This document shows, piece after piece, positions 6,836 to 13,174 of a stretch of DNA of 16,762 bases; the stretch's first letter is position 1, and each line of letters begins with the position of its first letter. Under the pieces are notes generated by a model. The model saw only the letters and a list, made by a program, of their open reading frames with translations. It did no database searches and had not been told where the DNA came from. The translations under genes and the position numbers were made by a program. Source of the stretch: Natronomonas sp. (GTDB lineage Archaea; Halobacteriota; Halobacteria; Halobacteriales; Haloarculaceae); contig SLIW01000142.1 of the NCBI GenBank assembly GCA_007135435.1, positions 1 to 16,762 of the forward strand. Reading direction: 5' to 3'.

Positions 6836-6927
6836 GGGTCTGCACTCGTTCGTCCGCGGGCTCTGCAGGCGACCGAATGCCAGCTCTTCACGCGACAATA
6901 TGCCGGCTCTGCACGCGACCGTATGGC
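6836..6927. repeat. 23-bp tandem repeat upstream of the NifU-domain gene
   Basis: Three clear units at 6859-6881, 6882-6904 and 6905-6927 share the pattern GCTCT(G/T)CA(C/G)GCGAC followed by ATG. A weaker fourth unit lies at 6836-6858. The array is between the divergent lipoprotein and NifU-domain genes and ends about 70 bases before the NifU start. Confidence 0.85.
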
Positions 6928-6995
6928 GGCACCGGAGTCCCCCGGCGCGGACGCGGAGCCAAATCTTCATACGTCCGCGCTGCATACCGGCTCCC

Positions 6996-7361
6996 ATGAG
7001 CACAGAGACCGCCGAGACCGACGACGAACTCCGCGAGCGCATCAGCAACTTCCTGCGCCGCAACTTCCCGCAGATCCAGATGCACGGCGGCAGCGCCGCC
7101 ATCCAGAACCTCGACCGCGAGAAGGGCGAGGTCACCATCATGCTCGGCGGGGCCTGCTCCGGGTGCGGCATCTCCCCGATGACCATCCAGGCCATCAAGA
7201 GCCGCATGACCCAGGAGATCCCCGAGATCGACACCGTCCACGCCGACACCGGCATGGGTGGCAGCGAGGGCATGGCCGGTGGCGCCGGCGGCATGTCCCC
7301 ATCGTTCCCCGGCCACGAGTCGTCGGGCGACGACGACGAGGGGCCCGAGGCACCCTTCTAG
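6996..7361 (+). CDS. NifU C-terminal-domain Fe-S scaffold protein
   Basis: A 121-residue protein of the NifU C-terminal (Nfu) family, which binds or carries Fe-S clusters for delivery to target proteins. The domain covers about residues 9-83: ELRERISNFLRRNFPQIQMHGG, then the cluster-binding CxxC in GGACSGCGISPMTI (Cys 54 and Cys 57). The C-terminal tail (about 86-121) is Gly/Met-rich and then acidic, probably disordered and a haloarchaeal extension. ATG 6996 is chosen over the open frame to 6900, since the extra residues are Arg-rich and lie in the repeat region. A possible TATA core (CATA, 6968-6971) lies about 26 bases upstream. No suf or isc genes are adjacent. Confidence 0.9.
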   Translation: MSTETAETDDELRERISNFLRRNFPQIQMHGGSAAIQNLDREKGEVTIMLGGACSGCGISPMTIQAIKSRMTQEIPEIDTVHADTGMGGSEGMAGGAGGMSPSFPGHESSGDDDEGPEAPF

Positions 7362-7447
7362 ACGTCACGTCTCGACTTCGACGACCTGTTTTCCACTCCC
7401 AGCGACTGGATTCGAGGCACCCCTCCTCACATCTCCCGACAGAGTCT

Positions 7448-7460
7448 TGAAGTCGCTTCA
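7448..7460. promoter_or_regulatory. Palindrome before the GCS2-like gene
   Basis: TGAAG and CTTCA flank TCG and are centred about 22 bases before the ATG. The position overlaps where a core promoter would lie, so it could be an operator. It is short and could arise by chance. Confidence 0.25.
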
Positions 7461-7475
7461 GGAGTTCAGCGAGGT

Positions 7476-8993
7476 ATGGAGGAGCTCGCGCGCCGCATCG
7501 CCGCCGCCCGCGAGGTCGACCTCGAGGAGTTCGAGGCACGAGTCGCGGCAGACGTCGACGAGCTGAAGGCGGAGCTGGCGGTGGGGACCTTCGACAACCA
7601 GGAGGGCATCGTCGGCATGGAGCTCGAGTTCTACGCGGCGGACGTGCCCACTGGCGTGCTGCGTCGGGTGCCCGGGCCGCTCCTCGAGCTGATGGGCTTC
7701 GAGAAGGAGCTCGGCCTGCACAACGCGGAGCTGGTGGGCCGCCCACAGCCGCTCGGATTCCACGGCCTCTCTGCGGTGAGACACGAGGCCCAGGCGGCCG
7801 TCGAGACCGCCCACTCGGCAGCCACCACCAGCGAGCACATGCGCCTCGTCAGCGACGGCTTCTGGACGATCCCTCCGGCGGGCGAGACAGCCGCGGAGTA
7901 CCTCGGCGCGAGCGTCGAAATCGACGGAATCGTGCTCGCCCCGAACATGCCTGCCTCCGTGCGATATCAGGTGATGTCGAACTCGTCGTGCTACGAGCCA
8001 GCCATGCGGATCGACGCGCCGAACGTCACCTTCGAGACCGAGACCATCATGCCCTGCACGCTCTTGACGAGCGTCCAGCCACACTACCAGGTGCCGATCG
8101 CGGCGAACCTGCCGACGCACTTCCGGTACGCGCTGCGGGTGGCCGCGCCGCTCCTCGCGCTCTCGGTCAACTCGCCGCTGTTCCCGCCGTCGCTGTACGA
8201 TCACGACGCGACCGTCGAGTCCGTCCTCGAGCAGGGCCACCGGGAGAACCGGGTGGGGATCTACGAATCCGTGATGAACGACCTGGCACGACCGGCGAAG
8301 GTGCGGTTCCCCCGTGACCTCGAGACCGTCGAGGAGGCGGTCGACCGCATCGCGGAGGACCCGCCGATATCGCCGGTGCTGCTGGATGCGGGCGACCGGT
8401 TCGACGACCGCTTCGCCCACCTCTGTCACAAGCACGGCTCCTACTGGCGGTGGGTGCGGCCGGTCTTCGAGGGCGAGACCCGCGCGGCGGCGAACGCGCG
8501 GATCGAGTTCCGGCCGCTGCCCGCGCAGCCGACCGTCCGCGACTCGGTGGCGCTGGTCGCGGCCGTCGCCGGCCTGCTCGGCGGCCTCGTCGACGCGGCC
8601 CACCCTGTCGAGGCACTGCCGTGGGACCACGCGCGCGAGAACTTCTACGCGGCTGCCCGTGACGGCCTCGACGCCGACCTCGTCTGGATCACCGCCGGCG
8701 GCGAGGAGACCACCGACACCGACGCGCTGTACGCGGACCTCTTCGAACACGCCGCGGCCGGGCTCCGGGTTCGGGGGTTCGACGACGACCAGATCGAGGC
8801 GTCTCTCGGGCCGCTTCGGTCCCGCGTCGACCGACGGACGACCCCGGCCAGCTGGAAACGCGATCGACTCCGCCATCACGCCGAGGCGGGGGAGTCGCTG
8901 TCGTCAGCGGTCCTGTCGGCGAAGGGCGACTACATCGCCCAGCAGTCGGAGACGCTCGTCGAGGGCATCTTCACCGACTGGCCGGGCGTGTGA
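7476..8993 (+). CDS. GCS2-like carboxylate-amine ligase family protein
   Basis: A 505-residue protein resembling the glutamate-cysteine ligase type 2 / carboxylate-amine ligase fold. Support: GIVGMELEFYAAD (about 45-57), matching the G-x-E-x-E strand that binds metal and ATP, and IEFRPLPAQPTVRDSVALVAAVAGLLGGL (about 343-371), matching the I-E-x-R plus helix signature of the family. Family enzymes join an amine to a glutamate-type gamma carboxylate using ATP. Haloarchaea make gamma-glutamylcysteine with a shorter enzyme of this fold, and this protein is longer than that, so another substrate is possible. There is no signal or membrane segment. The ATG at 7476 follows a small palindrome (TGAAG-TCG-CTTCA, 7448-7460) at the promoter position. 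It stands alone in its transcription unit. Confidence 0.72.
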   Translation: MEELARRIAAAREVDLEEFEARVAADVDELKAELAVGTFDNQEGIVGMELEFYAADVPTGVLRRVPGPLLELMGFEKELGLHNAELVGRPQPLGFHGLSAVRHEAQAAVETAHSAATTSEHMRLVSDGFWTIPPAGETAAEYLGASVEIDGIVLAPNMPASVRYQVMSNSSCYEPAMRIDAPNVTFETETIMPCTLLTSVQPHYQVPIAANLPTHFRYALRVAAPLLALSVNSPLFPPSLYDHDATVESVLEQGHRENRVGIYESVMNDLARPAKVRFPRDLETVEEAVDRIAEDPPISPVLLDAGDRFDDRFAHLCHKHGSYWRWVRPVFEGETRAAANARIEFRPLPAQPTVRDSVALVAAVAGLLGGLVDAAHPVEALPWDHARENFYAAARDGLDADLVWITAGGEETTDTDALYADLFEHAAAGLRVRGFDDDQIEASLGPLRSRVDRRTTPASWKRDRLRHHAEAGESLSSAVLSAKGDYIAQQSETLVEGIFTDWPGV

Positions 8994-9063
8994 GCCCGAC
9001 ACCGGAGGCACGGCCTGCGTTCGAGCGCTCTCTGGGTCGACGGTCAGTGGACGGGCATGGGAC

Positions 9064-9128
9064 GTCGGAGGCGGTCGTCGGAGGCGGTCGTCGGAGGCGG
9101 TCGTCGGAGGCGGTCGTCGGAGGCGGTC
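9064..9128. repeat. 13-bp tandem repeat, five exact copies
   Basis: The unit gtcggaggcggtc is repeated five times without mismatch, and the next bases (gtcgg) begin a sixth. Rotated, the unit starts ggcgg like that of the other 13-bp array at 1385-1449, but the rest differs. Confidence 0.95.
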
Positions 9129-9154
9129 GTCGGGTGCGAATGTCGAGTGGGCTA

Positions 9155-9216
9155 CCATCGTTTCCCGAGTTGTACGCGTCGGGGGCCATCGTTTCCTGGG
9201 TTGCACGCGTCGATGG
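9155..9216. repeat. 31-bp direct repeat, two copies
   Basis: Units 9155-9185 and 9186-9216 both start ccatcgtttcc and contain acgcgtcg near the end, with a few substitutions between. They follow the 13-bp array directly. Confidence 0.8.
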
Positions 9217-9491
9217 GGTACGGTCGCCGTTCGGAGAGCAAGTGTCGTGTGAACAGCGGACAAGGCCGAGTTACCGTAACCTACACGGACGGCGCTCGCC
9301 AGCGGAGACGGCACCCTTTCTCCGGAGCGAAGTTAGACAGAGCTCCAAGGTGACACTGTACCCGGTAAGGGGTGCGAACCACGACGGACCAGTAGACGAT
9401 CGACTGCCGTCGGTCGGATTCACCCGACCACAGCATCGCTGACTGCGCCCGGCTAAGAGCCCATTATCCGACCACAGCCCTCGTAACGAAA

Positions 9492-9497
9492 TTATAA
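9492..9497 (+). promoter_or_regulatory. TATA box of cetZ
   Basis: TTATAA, in an AT-rich patch (9488-9500), is centred about 35 bases before the cetZ ATG. Initiation would fall near 9521, giving a leader of only about 8-10 bases. Confidence 0.6.
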
Positions 9498-9529
9498 CAA
9501 AGTCCGTCGGTGGGGTTCCCTACAAAAGC

Positions 9530-10720
9530 ATGAAACTGGCCATTATCGGCTTCGGGAACGCCGGGGGGAAGATCGCGGACACGCTCCTCGAGTACGAGTT
9601 CGAGACCGGGCGGTCGCTCTGCCGGAGCGTGTTCGCGGTCAACACCGCTCAGGTCGACCTCGCCCGCCTGGAGCACGTCCCCGAGGACAACCGCGTGCTG
9701 ATCGGCCAGACCGACGCCCGCTCGAAGGGCCACGGGGTCGGGGGCGACCCCGACCTGGGCGCCGAGGTCGCCGAGCAGGACCGCTACGAGCTCGAGCGCG
9801 CCCTCGACGAGGTGCCGATCCACGAGATCGACGCCTTCCTCGTGATCGCCGGACTCGGTGGCGGCACCGGCAGCGGCGGCGGGCCCATCTTCGCCGAGAA
9901 GGTCCGGGAGATCTACGACGAGCCGGTCTACGGCCTCGGGATCCTCCCCAGCGCCGAGGAGGGTGGCCGGGCGTCGCTCAACGCCGCGCGGTCGTTCCCC
10001 ACGTTCGTCGGCGCGGTCGACAACCTGCTGGTCTTCGACAACGACACCTGGCGGCAGAGCGCCGCCTCGGTCGAGGAGACCTACGAGCACACGAACCGCG
10101 AGATCGCCAAGCGCGTCGTCACCCTCCTCTCCGCGGGCGAGATCGACGGCAGCCAGGTGTCGGAGAACGCGATGGACTCGAGCGACATCCGCCGGACGCT
10201 GGACACCGGGGGCGTCAGCGTGATCGCCTACGCGGAGTCCGAACTCGAGGAGACCACCGGCCCCCAGGGGTTGCTCGATCGCCTCCGGGCCACCCCGAGG
10301 GAGCCGGAGAACGGCGCGGACGCCGCCACGAAGGTCAACAGCATCATCCGGAAGGCGGTCCGATCGCGGCTCACCTGCCGGGCGGAGGTGGAGTCCGCCG
10401 AGCGCTCGCTCATCGTCGTCTCCGGTCCCCCTGAGGAGTTCTCGCGGAAGGGCCTCGAGACCGGTCGCCAGTGGCTCGAGCAGGTGACCGGTAGCGTGGA
10501 GGTCCTCGCCGGCGACGACCCCCGCCGCTCCGCCGACTCGCTGTCCGCGGCCGTCCTGCTGTCGAACGTCACCGACGTCCCGCGGATCGACCAGCTCCAG
10601 GAGCAGGCCGTCGCGGCCCAGGAGAACATCGTCGACCAGGAGTCCACCCGCGAGGACGACATCGAGACGCTGATCACCGACGATTACGGCGAACTGGACC
10701 CGGTTGGCGGCAGGGAGTAG
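9530..10720 (+). CDS. cetZ: CetZ tubulin/FtsZ-superfamily cytoskeletal protein
   Basis: A 396-residue GTP-binding protein of the CetZ family, the haloarchaeal tubulin/FtsZ relatives that control cell shape and motility rather than division. It starts MKLAIIGFGNAGGKIADTLL, the first nucleotide loop. Then come the CetZ-specific VLIGQTDARSKGHGVGGDPDLGAE (about 57-79), the tubulin signature GGGTGSG (110-116), and EPVYGLGILPSAEEGG with NAARSF and VDNLLVFDND. The C-terminal half is the usual second domain (SLIVVSGPPEEFSRKG, VLLSNVTDVPRI), ending in an acidic tail. Length matches Haloferax CetZ1/CetZ2 (about 390-400 residues). Which paralogue it is cannot be told here. It has its own promoter after a long repeat-rich gap, and no ftsZ or division gene is nearby. 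Confidence 0.95.
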   Translation: MKLAIIGFGNAGGKIADTLLEYEFETGRSLCRSVFAVNTAQVDLARLEHVPEDNRVLIGQTDARSKGHGVGGDPDLGAEVAEQDRYELERALDEVPIHEIDAFLVIAGLGGGTGSGGGPIFAEKVREIYDEPVYGLGILPSAEEGGRASLNAARSFPTFVGAVDNLLVFDNDTWRQSAASVEETYEHTNREIAKRVVTLLSAGEIDGSQVSENAMDSSDIRRTLDTGGVSVIAYAESELEETTGPQGLLDRLRATPREPENGADAATKVNSIIRKAVRSRLTCRAEVESAERSLIVVSGPPEEFSRKGLETGRQWLEQVTGSVEVLAGDDPRRSADSLSAAVLLSNVTDVPRIDQLQEQAVAAQENIVDQESTREDDIETLITDDYGELDPVGGRE

Positions 10721-10843
10721 GAACGACCACCGAGCACACTGGACAGGGTCGATCGGCTGGATCTCGGGGTGGGCCGCGAGGTGGCGCTGACGGCGAGGGC
10801 CACGGCGAGGTGCCTCGTCCCCGAGCCACCGCCCGGGAACCGA

Positions 10844-10869
10844 TGTGCGGGTAAATTCACGTTCGCACA
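10844..10869. promoter_or_regulatory. Dyad with AT-rich core, possible operator
   Basis: TGTGCG and CGCACA are perfect inverted 6-mers 14 bases apart. GTAAATTCAC lies inside but is off-centre by one base. It is about 165 bases upstream of the sulfatase-like start and about 125 bases after cetZ. A role as a regulator site is a guess. Confidence 0.3.
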
Positions 10870-11002
10870 CCTGCGCGAGACACCGGTGGATAGTAAACTC
10901 GACGGGCACGGACGACCACAGCGGATCGGACCCGTAGCCTCCTGCCCGACAGCGACCCCTGGTCGATCGGCACGCCCCGCCTCCAGCGTCGGACCACCGC
11001 GC

Positions 11003-11006
11003 TTAT
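11003..11006 (+). promoter_or_regulatory. TATA-like box of the sulfatase-like gene
   Basis: The TTAT core of gcttatgcc is centred about 28 bases before the ATG at 11032. It supports that start over the in-frame ATG at 11005, which would lie inside the promoter itself. Confidence 0.45.
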
Positions 11007-11031
11007 GCCGTCCGACGCGGACCGTCGGCGT

Positions 11032-12621
11032 ATGGCCGACGGGTCGACGGGCGGTCGGGACGTCCTCTTCGTCGTGCTGGACACGGTCCGCAAGGACCAT
11101 CTGACGCCCTACGGCTACGACCGCCCGACGACGCCCACCCTCGAGCGGTTCGCCGAGGAGGCCCTGGTCTACGAGCAGGCCGTCGCGCAGGCCCCGTGGA
11201 CGCTGCCGGTCCACGCCTCGATGTTCACCGGACGCTACCCCGCCGAGCACGCGGCCACCCAGGAGTCGCCCTACCTCCCCGACGACGTGGGGACGCTCGC
11301 CGAGTCGCTGTCGGCGGAGGGCTACGCCACCGCCTGCTACTCCTCGAACGCCTGGATCACGCCGTACACCCGGTTGACCGCCGGCTTCGACGACCAGGAC
11401 AACTTCTTCGAGGTGCTGCCCGGCGACGCCCTCTCCGGCGTGGCCGCGACCCTCTGGGAGCGCGTCACGGACGGGCGCCTCCGGCCGCTCGCGGACCGAC
11501 TCGTCGAACTCGGCAACGAGGTCCACGAGCACCTCGCCGGCGGCGACGGCGCCGACTCGAAGACGCCCGCCATCGTCGACCGCGTCTGTGACTTCGTCGA
11601 CGACCACGCCGGCGCGGACGACCGGTGGTTCGCGTTCGTCAACCTGATGGACGCCCACCTGCCGTACTACCCGCCCGAGACCTACCGCGAGGAGTTCGCG
11701 CCGGGCGTCGACCCCGACGCGGTCTGCCAGAACTCGAAGGAGTACAACGCGGGCGCCCGCGAGATCGACGACGAGGAGTGGGAGGCGATCCGCGGGCTCT
11801 ACGACGCGGAGGTCCGCCACATGGACGCCGAGCTCGAGCGACTGTTCGCCCACCTCCGGCGGACCGGACAGTGGGAGGAGACGACGGTGGTCGTCTGTGC
11901 GGACCACGGCGAGCTCCACGGCGAGCACGGCCTGTTCGGCCACGAGTTCTGCATCTACGAGCCGCTCGTGAACGTCCCGCTCCTCGTGAAGCACCCGGAG
12001 CTGGCACCCGGGCGCACCGACGAGCAGGTCGAGCTGCTCGACCTCTACGACACCGTGCTCGACGCCGCGGCCGCGACCGGGACGCCTGAGCGGGTCGGCG
12101 CCCGGCCGTTCGAGCCCGGTCGGTCGCTTCTGACCGATGGCCGGAACGTCACCGACGGTGAGTACGCCTTCGTCGACTACCACCGGCCGATCGTGGAGCT
12201 GCGACAGCTGGAAACCAAGGCACGGAAGGCGGGCGTCGACCTCGAGCAGGATTCGCGGTTCTACTCGCGGATGCGCGCCGCTCGCCGGCCGGACGCCAAG
12301 TACATCCGGAACGAGCGCATCCCGGACGAGGCCTACCGGCTGGACGTCGACCCCGGCGAGTCCGACCCCGTGGCGGTCCCGGACGACGACCCGGACGATC
12401 CCCTCGCCGAGACCCGGGCCGCCCTGAAGCGGTTCGAGACCAATCACGCCGGCGGTTGGGCCGACGAGGACGGTGACGGAGACGCGTCGGCCGAGGGAGA
12501 CCGGACGGCCGACGGAGACGCGCCGGCGGACGGAGACGCGCCGGCCGACGCCGACGAGGCGCTCGAGGGGATGGACGACTCCGCGAGGGATCGCCTCAGG
12601 GATCTGGGCTACCTGGAGTGA
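11032..12621 (+). CDS. Sulfatase/alkaline phosphatase-superfamily enzyme with Thr nucleophile
   Basis: A 529-residue cytoplasmic-type protein of the sulfatase fold, with no signal peptide. The N-terminus has VLFVVLDTVRKDHLTPYGY (metal Asp at about 17, then Asp 22). The active-site segment is APWTLPVHASMFTGRYPAEH: Thr 57 stands where classical sulfatases have the Cys/Ser of C/S-x-P-x-R that becomes formylglycine, and His 61 replaces the Arg. Later metal residues appear as CADHGE (Asp 291, His 292) and GHEF (His 304). Thr nucleophiles occur in phospho- or glycerophospho-transfer members of this superfamily, so phosphodiester chemistry is at least as likely as sulfate ester hydrolysis. The C-terminus has an Asp/Ala/Gly repeat (ADGDAP units, about 483-508) followed by the RLRDLGYLE tail common in haloarchaeal homologues. 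ATG 11032 is chosen from the promoter position. Confidence 0.85.
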   Translation: MADGSTGGRDVLFVVLDTVRKDHLTPYGYDRPTTPTLERFAEEALVYEQAVAQAPWTLPVHASMFTGRYPAEHAATQESPYLPDDVGTLAESLSAEGYATACYSSNAWITPYTRLTAGFDDQDNFFEVLPGDALSGVAATLWERVTDGRLRPLADRLVELGNEVHEHLAGGDGADSKTPAIVDRVCDFVDDHAGADDRWFAFVNLMDAHLPYYPPETYREEFAPGVDPDAVCQNSKEYNAGAREIDDEEWEAIRGLYDAEVRHMDAELERLFAHLRRTGQWEETTVVVCADHGELHGEHGLFGHEFCIYEPLVNVPLLVKHPELAPGRTDEQVELLDLYDTVLDAAAATGTPERVGARPFEPGRSLLTDGRNVTDGEYAFVDYHRPIVELRQLETKARKAGVDLEQDSRFYSRMRAARRPDAKYIRNERIPDEAYRLDVDPGESDPVAVPDDDPDDPLAETRAALKRFETNHAGGWADEDGDGDASAEGDRTADGDAPADGDAPADADEALEGMDDSARDRLRDLGYLE

Positions 12622-12699
12622 GGGATGCGAGGCGGCCGTTCTGGCGCCGTCTCGTGGTGCTGGTCTCGGAGTCGATGTTCGTCCCTCGACCGCTCGGTT

Positions 12700-12721
12700 C
12701 CCGCGTGTCCGTGTTCGCGGG
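12700..12721 (+). terminator. Possible hairpin terminator after the sulfatase-like gene
   Basis: CCCGCG (12700-12705) and CGCGGG (12716-12721) form a 6-bp stem with a 10-base loop, followed by TTT. It lies about 80 bases after the stop codon and before the promoter of the 50-residue gene. Confidence 0.35.
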
Positions 12722-12792
12722 TTTGATCACGACGGGAGACGCCCAGGTCAGACGAGGGCACGCGACCGTCCGTTCTGCCGGCTGCGTTACGC

Positions 12793-12798
12793 ATATAT
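12793..12798 (+). promoter_or_regulatory. TATA box of the 50-residue gene
   Basis: ATATAT is centred about 29 bases before the ATG at 12825. GTGTG (12799-12803 or the overlapping 12797-12801 region) and CACAC (12818-12822) make an imperfect dyad over the expected initiation region, which might be a regulator site. Confidence 0.5.
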
Positions 12799-12824
12799 GT
12801 GTGGGTGATATACTCTCACACGCA

Positions 12825-12977
12825 ATGCCAGACACGAAGCGAGGCCGCGAGCGCAAGGGCCGCAAGAAGCGGATGCAACGCCGCGAGTACGAGATCGAAC
12901 GGGAGCTCGAAGCGCGCCACCGCGACCTCGACTTCGACGAGCTCTACGAGGACGCCGAGATCGAACTGGAACTGTAG
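12825..12977 (+). CDS. Small charged protein, 50 residues
   Basis: An ATG-to-TAG frame beginning MPDTKRGRERKGRKKRMQRR, which is strongly basic, followed by an acidic half ending DELYEDAEIELEL. The whole protein is likely helical. The basic/acidic split is reminiscent of small nucleic-acid- or ribosome-associated haloarchaeal proteins, but I recognise no named family. A well-placed ATATAT box supports expression and this start. The longer open frame back to 12618 is rejected because it would cross the promoter. It lies alone between the sulfatase-like and AN1-CAP genes. Confidence 0.75.
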   Translation: MPDTKRGRERKGRKKRMQRREYEIERELEARHRDLDFDELYEDAEIELEL

Positions 12978-13077
12978 CCGGACGACAGGAGACGGCGGCG
13001 ACCGGGGCGGTGACCCTCCACCGACGGTGCCCGCCTCCGCTTTTCCAACCTGAGCCCTCCAGACCCACGTGAGTTCC

Positions 13078-13097
13078 AGGAGAGGCAACCCTCTCCT
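13078..13097 (+). terminator. Hairpin between the 50-residue gene and the AN1-CAP gene
   Basis: AGGAGAGG (13078-13085) and CCTCTCCT (13090-13097) form a perfect 8-bp stem with a CAAC loop, about 100 bases after the 50-residue gene and about 78 bases before the next start. No T tract follows. It may be a terminator or a structured RNA element. Confidence 0.4.
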
Positions 13098-13174
13098 CGA
13101 CTGACGGGCCGTGCATGAGAGCGTCGCGAGTGCGCGTGGGCAGGGGATCGTATCGGCGGATGAACCAGCCGTGA

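Larger units (their letters stand above)
8994..9529. other. 536-bp intergenic region with repeats and the cetZ promoter
   Basis: I see no gene with haloarchaeal coding character here; open frames are Arg/Ser-rich and driven by the repeats. From left to right it holds a 13-bp array (9064-9128), a 31-bp repeat pair (9155-9216), an 11-bp palindrome GTTACCGTAAC (9270-9280), two copies of CCGACCACAGC (9424-9434 and 9468-9478), and the AT-rich cetZ promoter. Confidence 0.7.
10721..11031. other. 311-bp intergenic region between cetZ and the sulfatase-like gene
   Basis: No convincing gene is visible. The notable element is an inverted repeat TGTGCG (10844-10849) / CGCACA (10864-10869) around an AT-rich core, GTAAATTCAC (10851-10860), which is itself nearly palindromic. 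The right end holds the likely promoter of the sulfatase-like gene. A GACCACAGC 9-mer, shared with other gaps in the window, lies near 10914. Confidence 0.6.

Noticed and set aside
9270..9280. GTTACCGTAAC palindrome as an operator
   Set aside because: It is only 11 bp, about 250 bases from cetZ, and stands alone. It is noted in the gap entry but is too weak for its own claim.
9361..9460. Possible tRNA, from a stretch with GCGAACC resembling a T-loop
   Set aside because: No acceptor, D or anticodon stems could be paired around it, and the GTTCRANYC T-loop pattern is not met.
10684..12447. 587-residue minus-strand open frame across the sulfatase-like gene
   Set aside because: It is the antisense shadow of the sulfatase-like gene, whose metal-site motifs and promoter are clear. 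The shadow has no recognisable domain.
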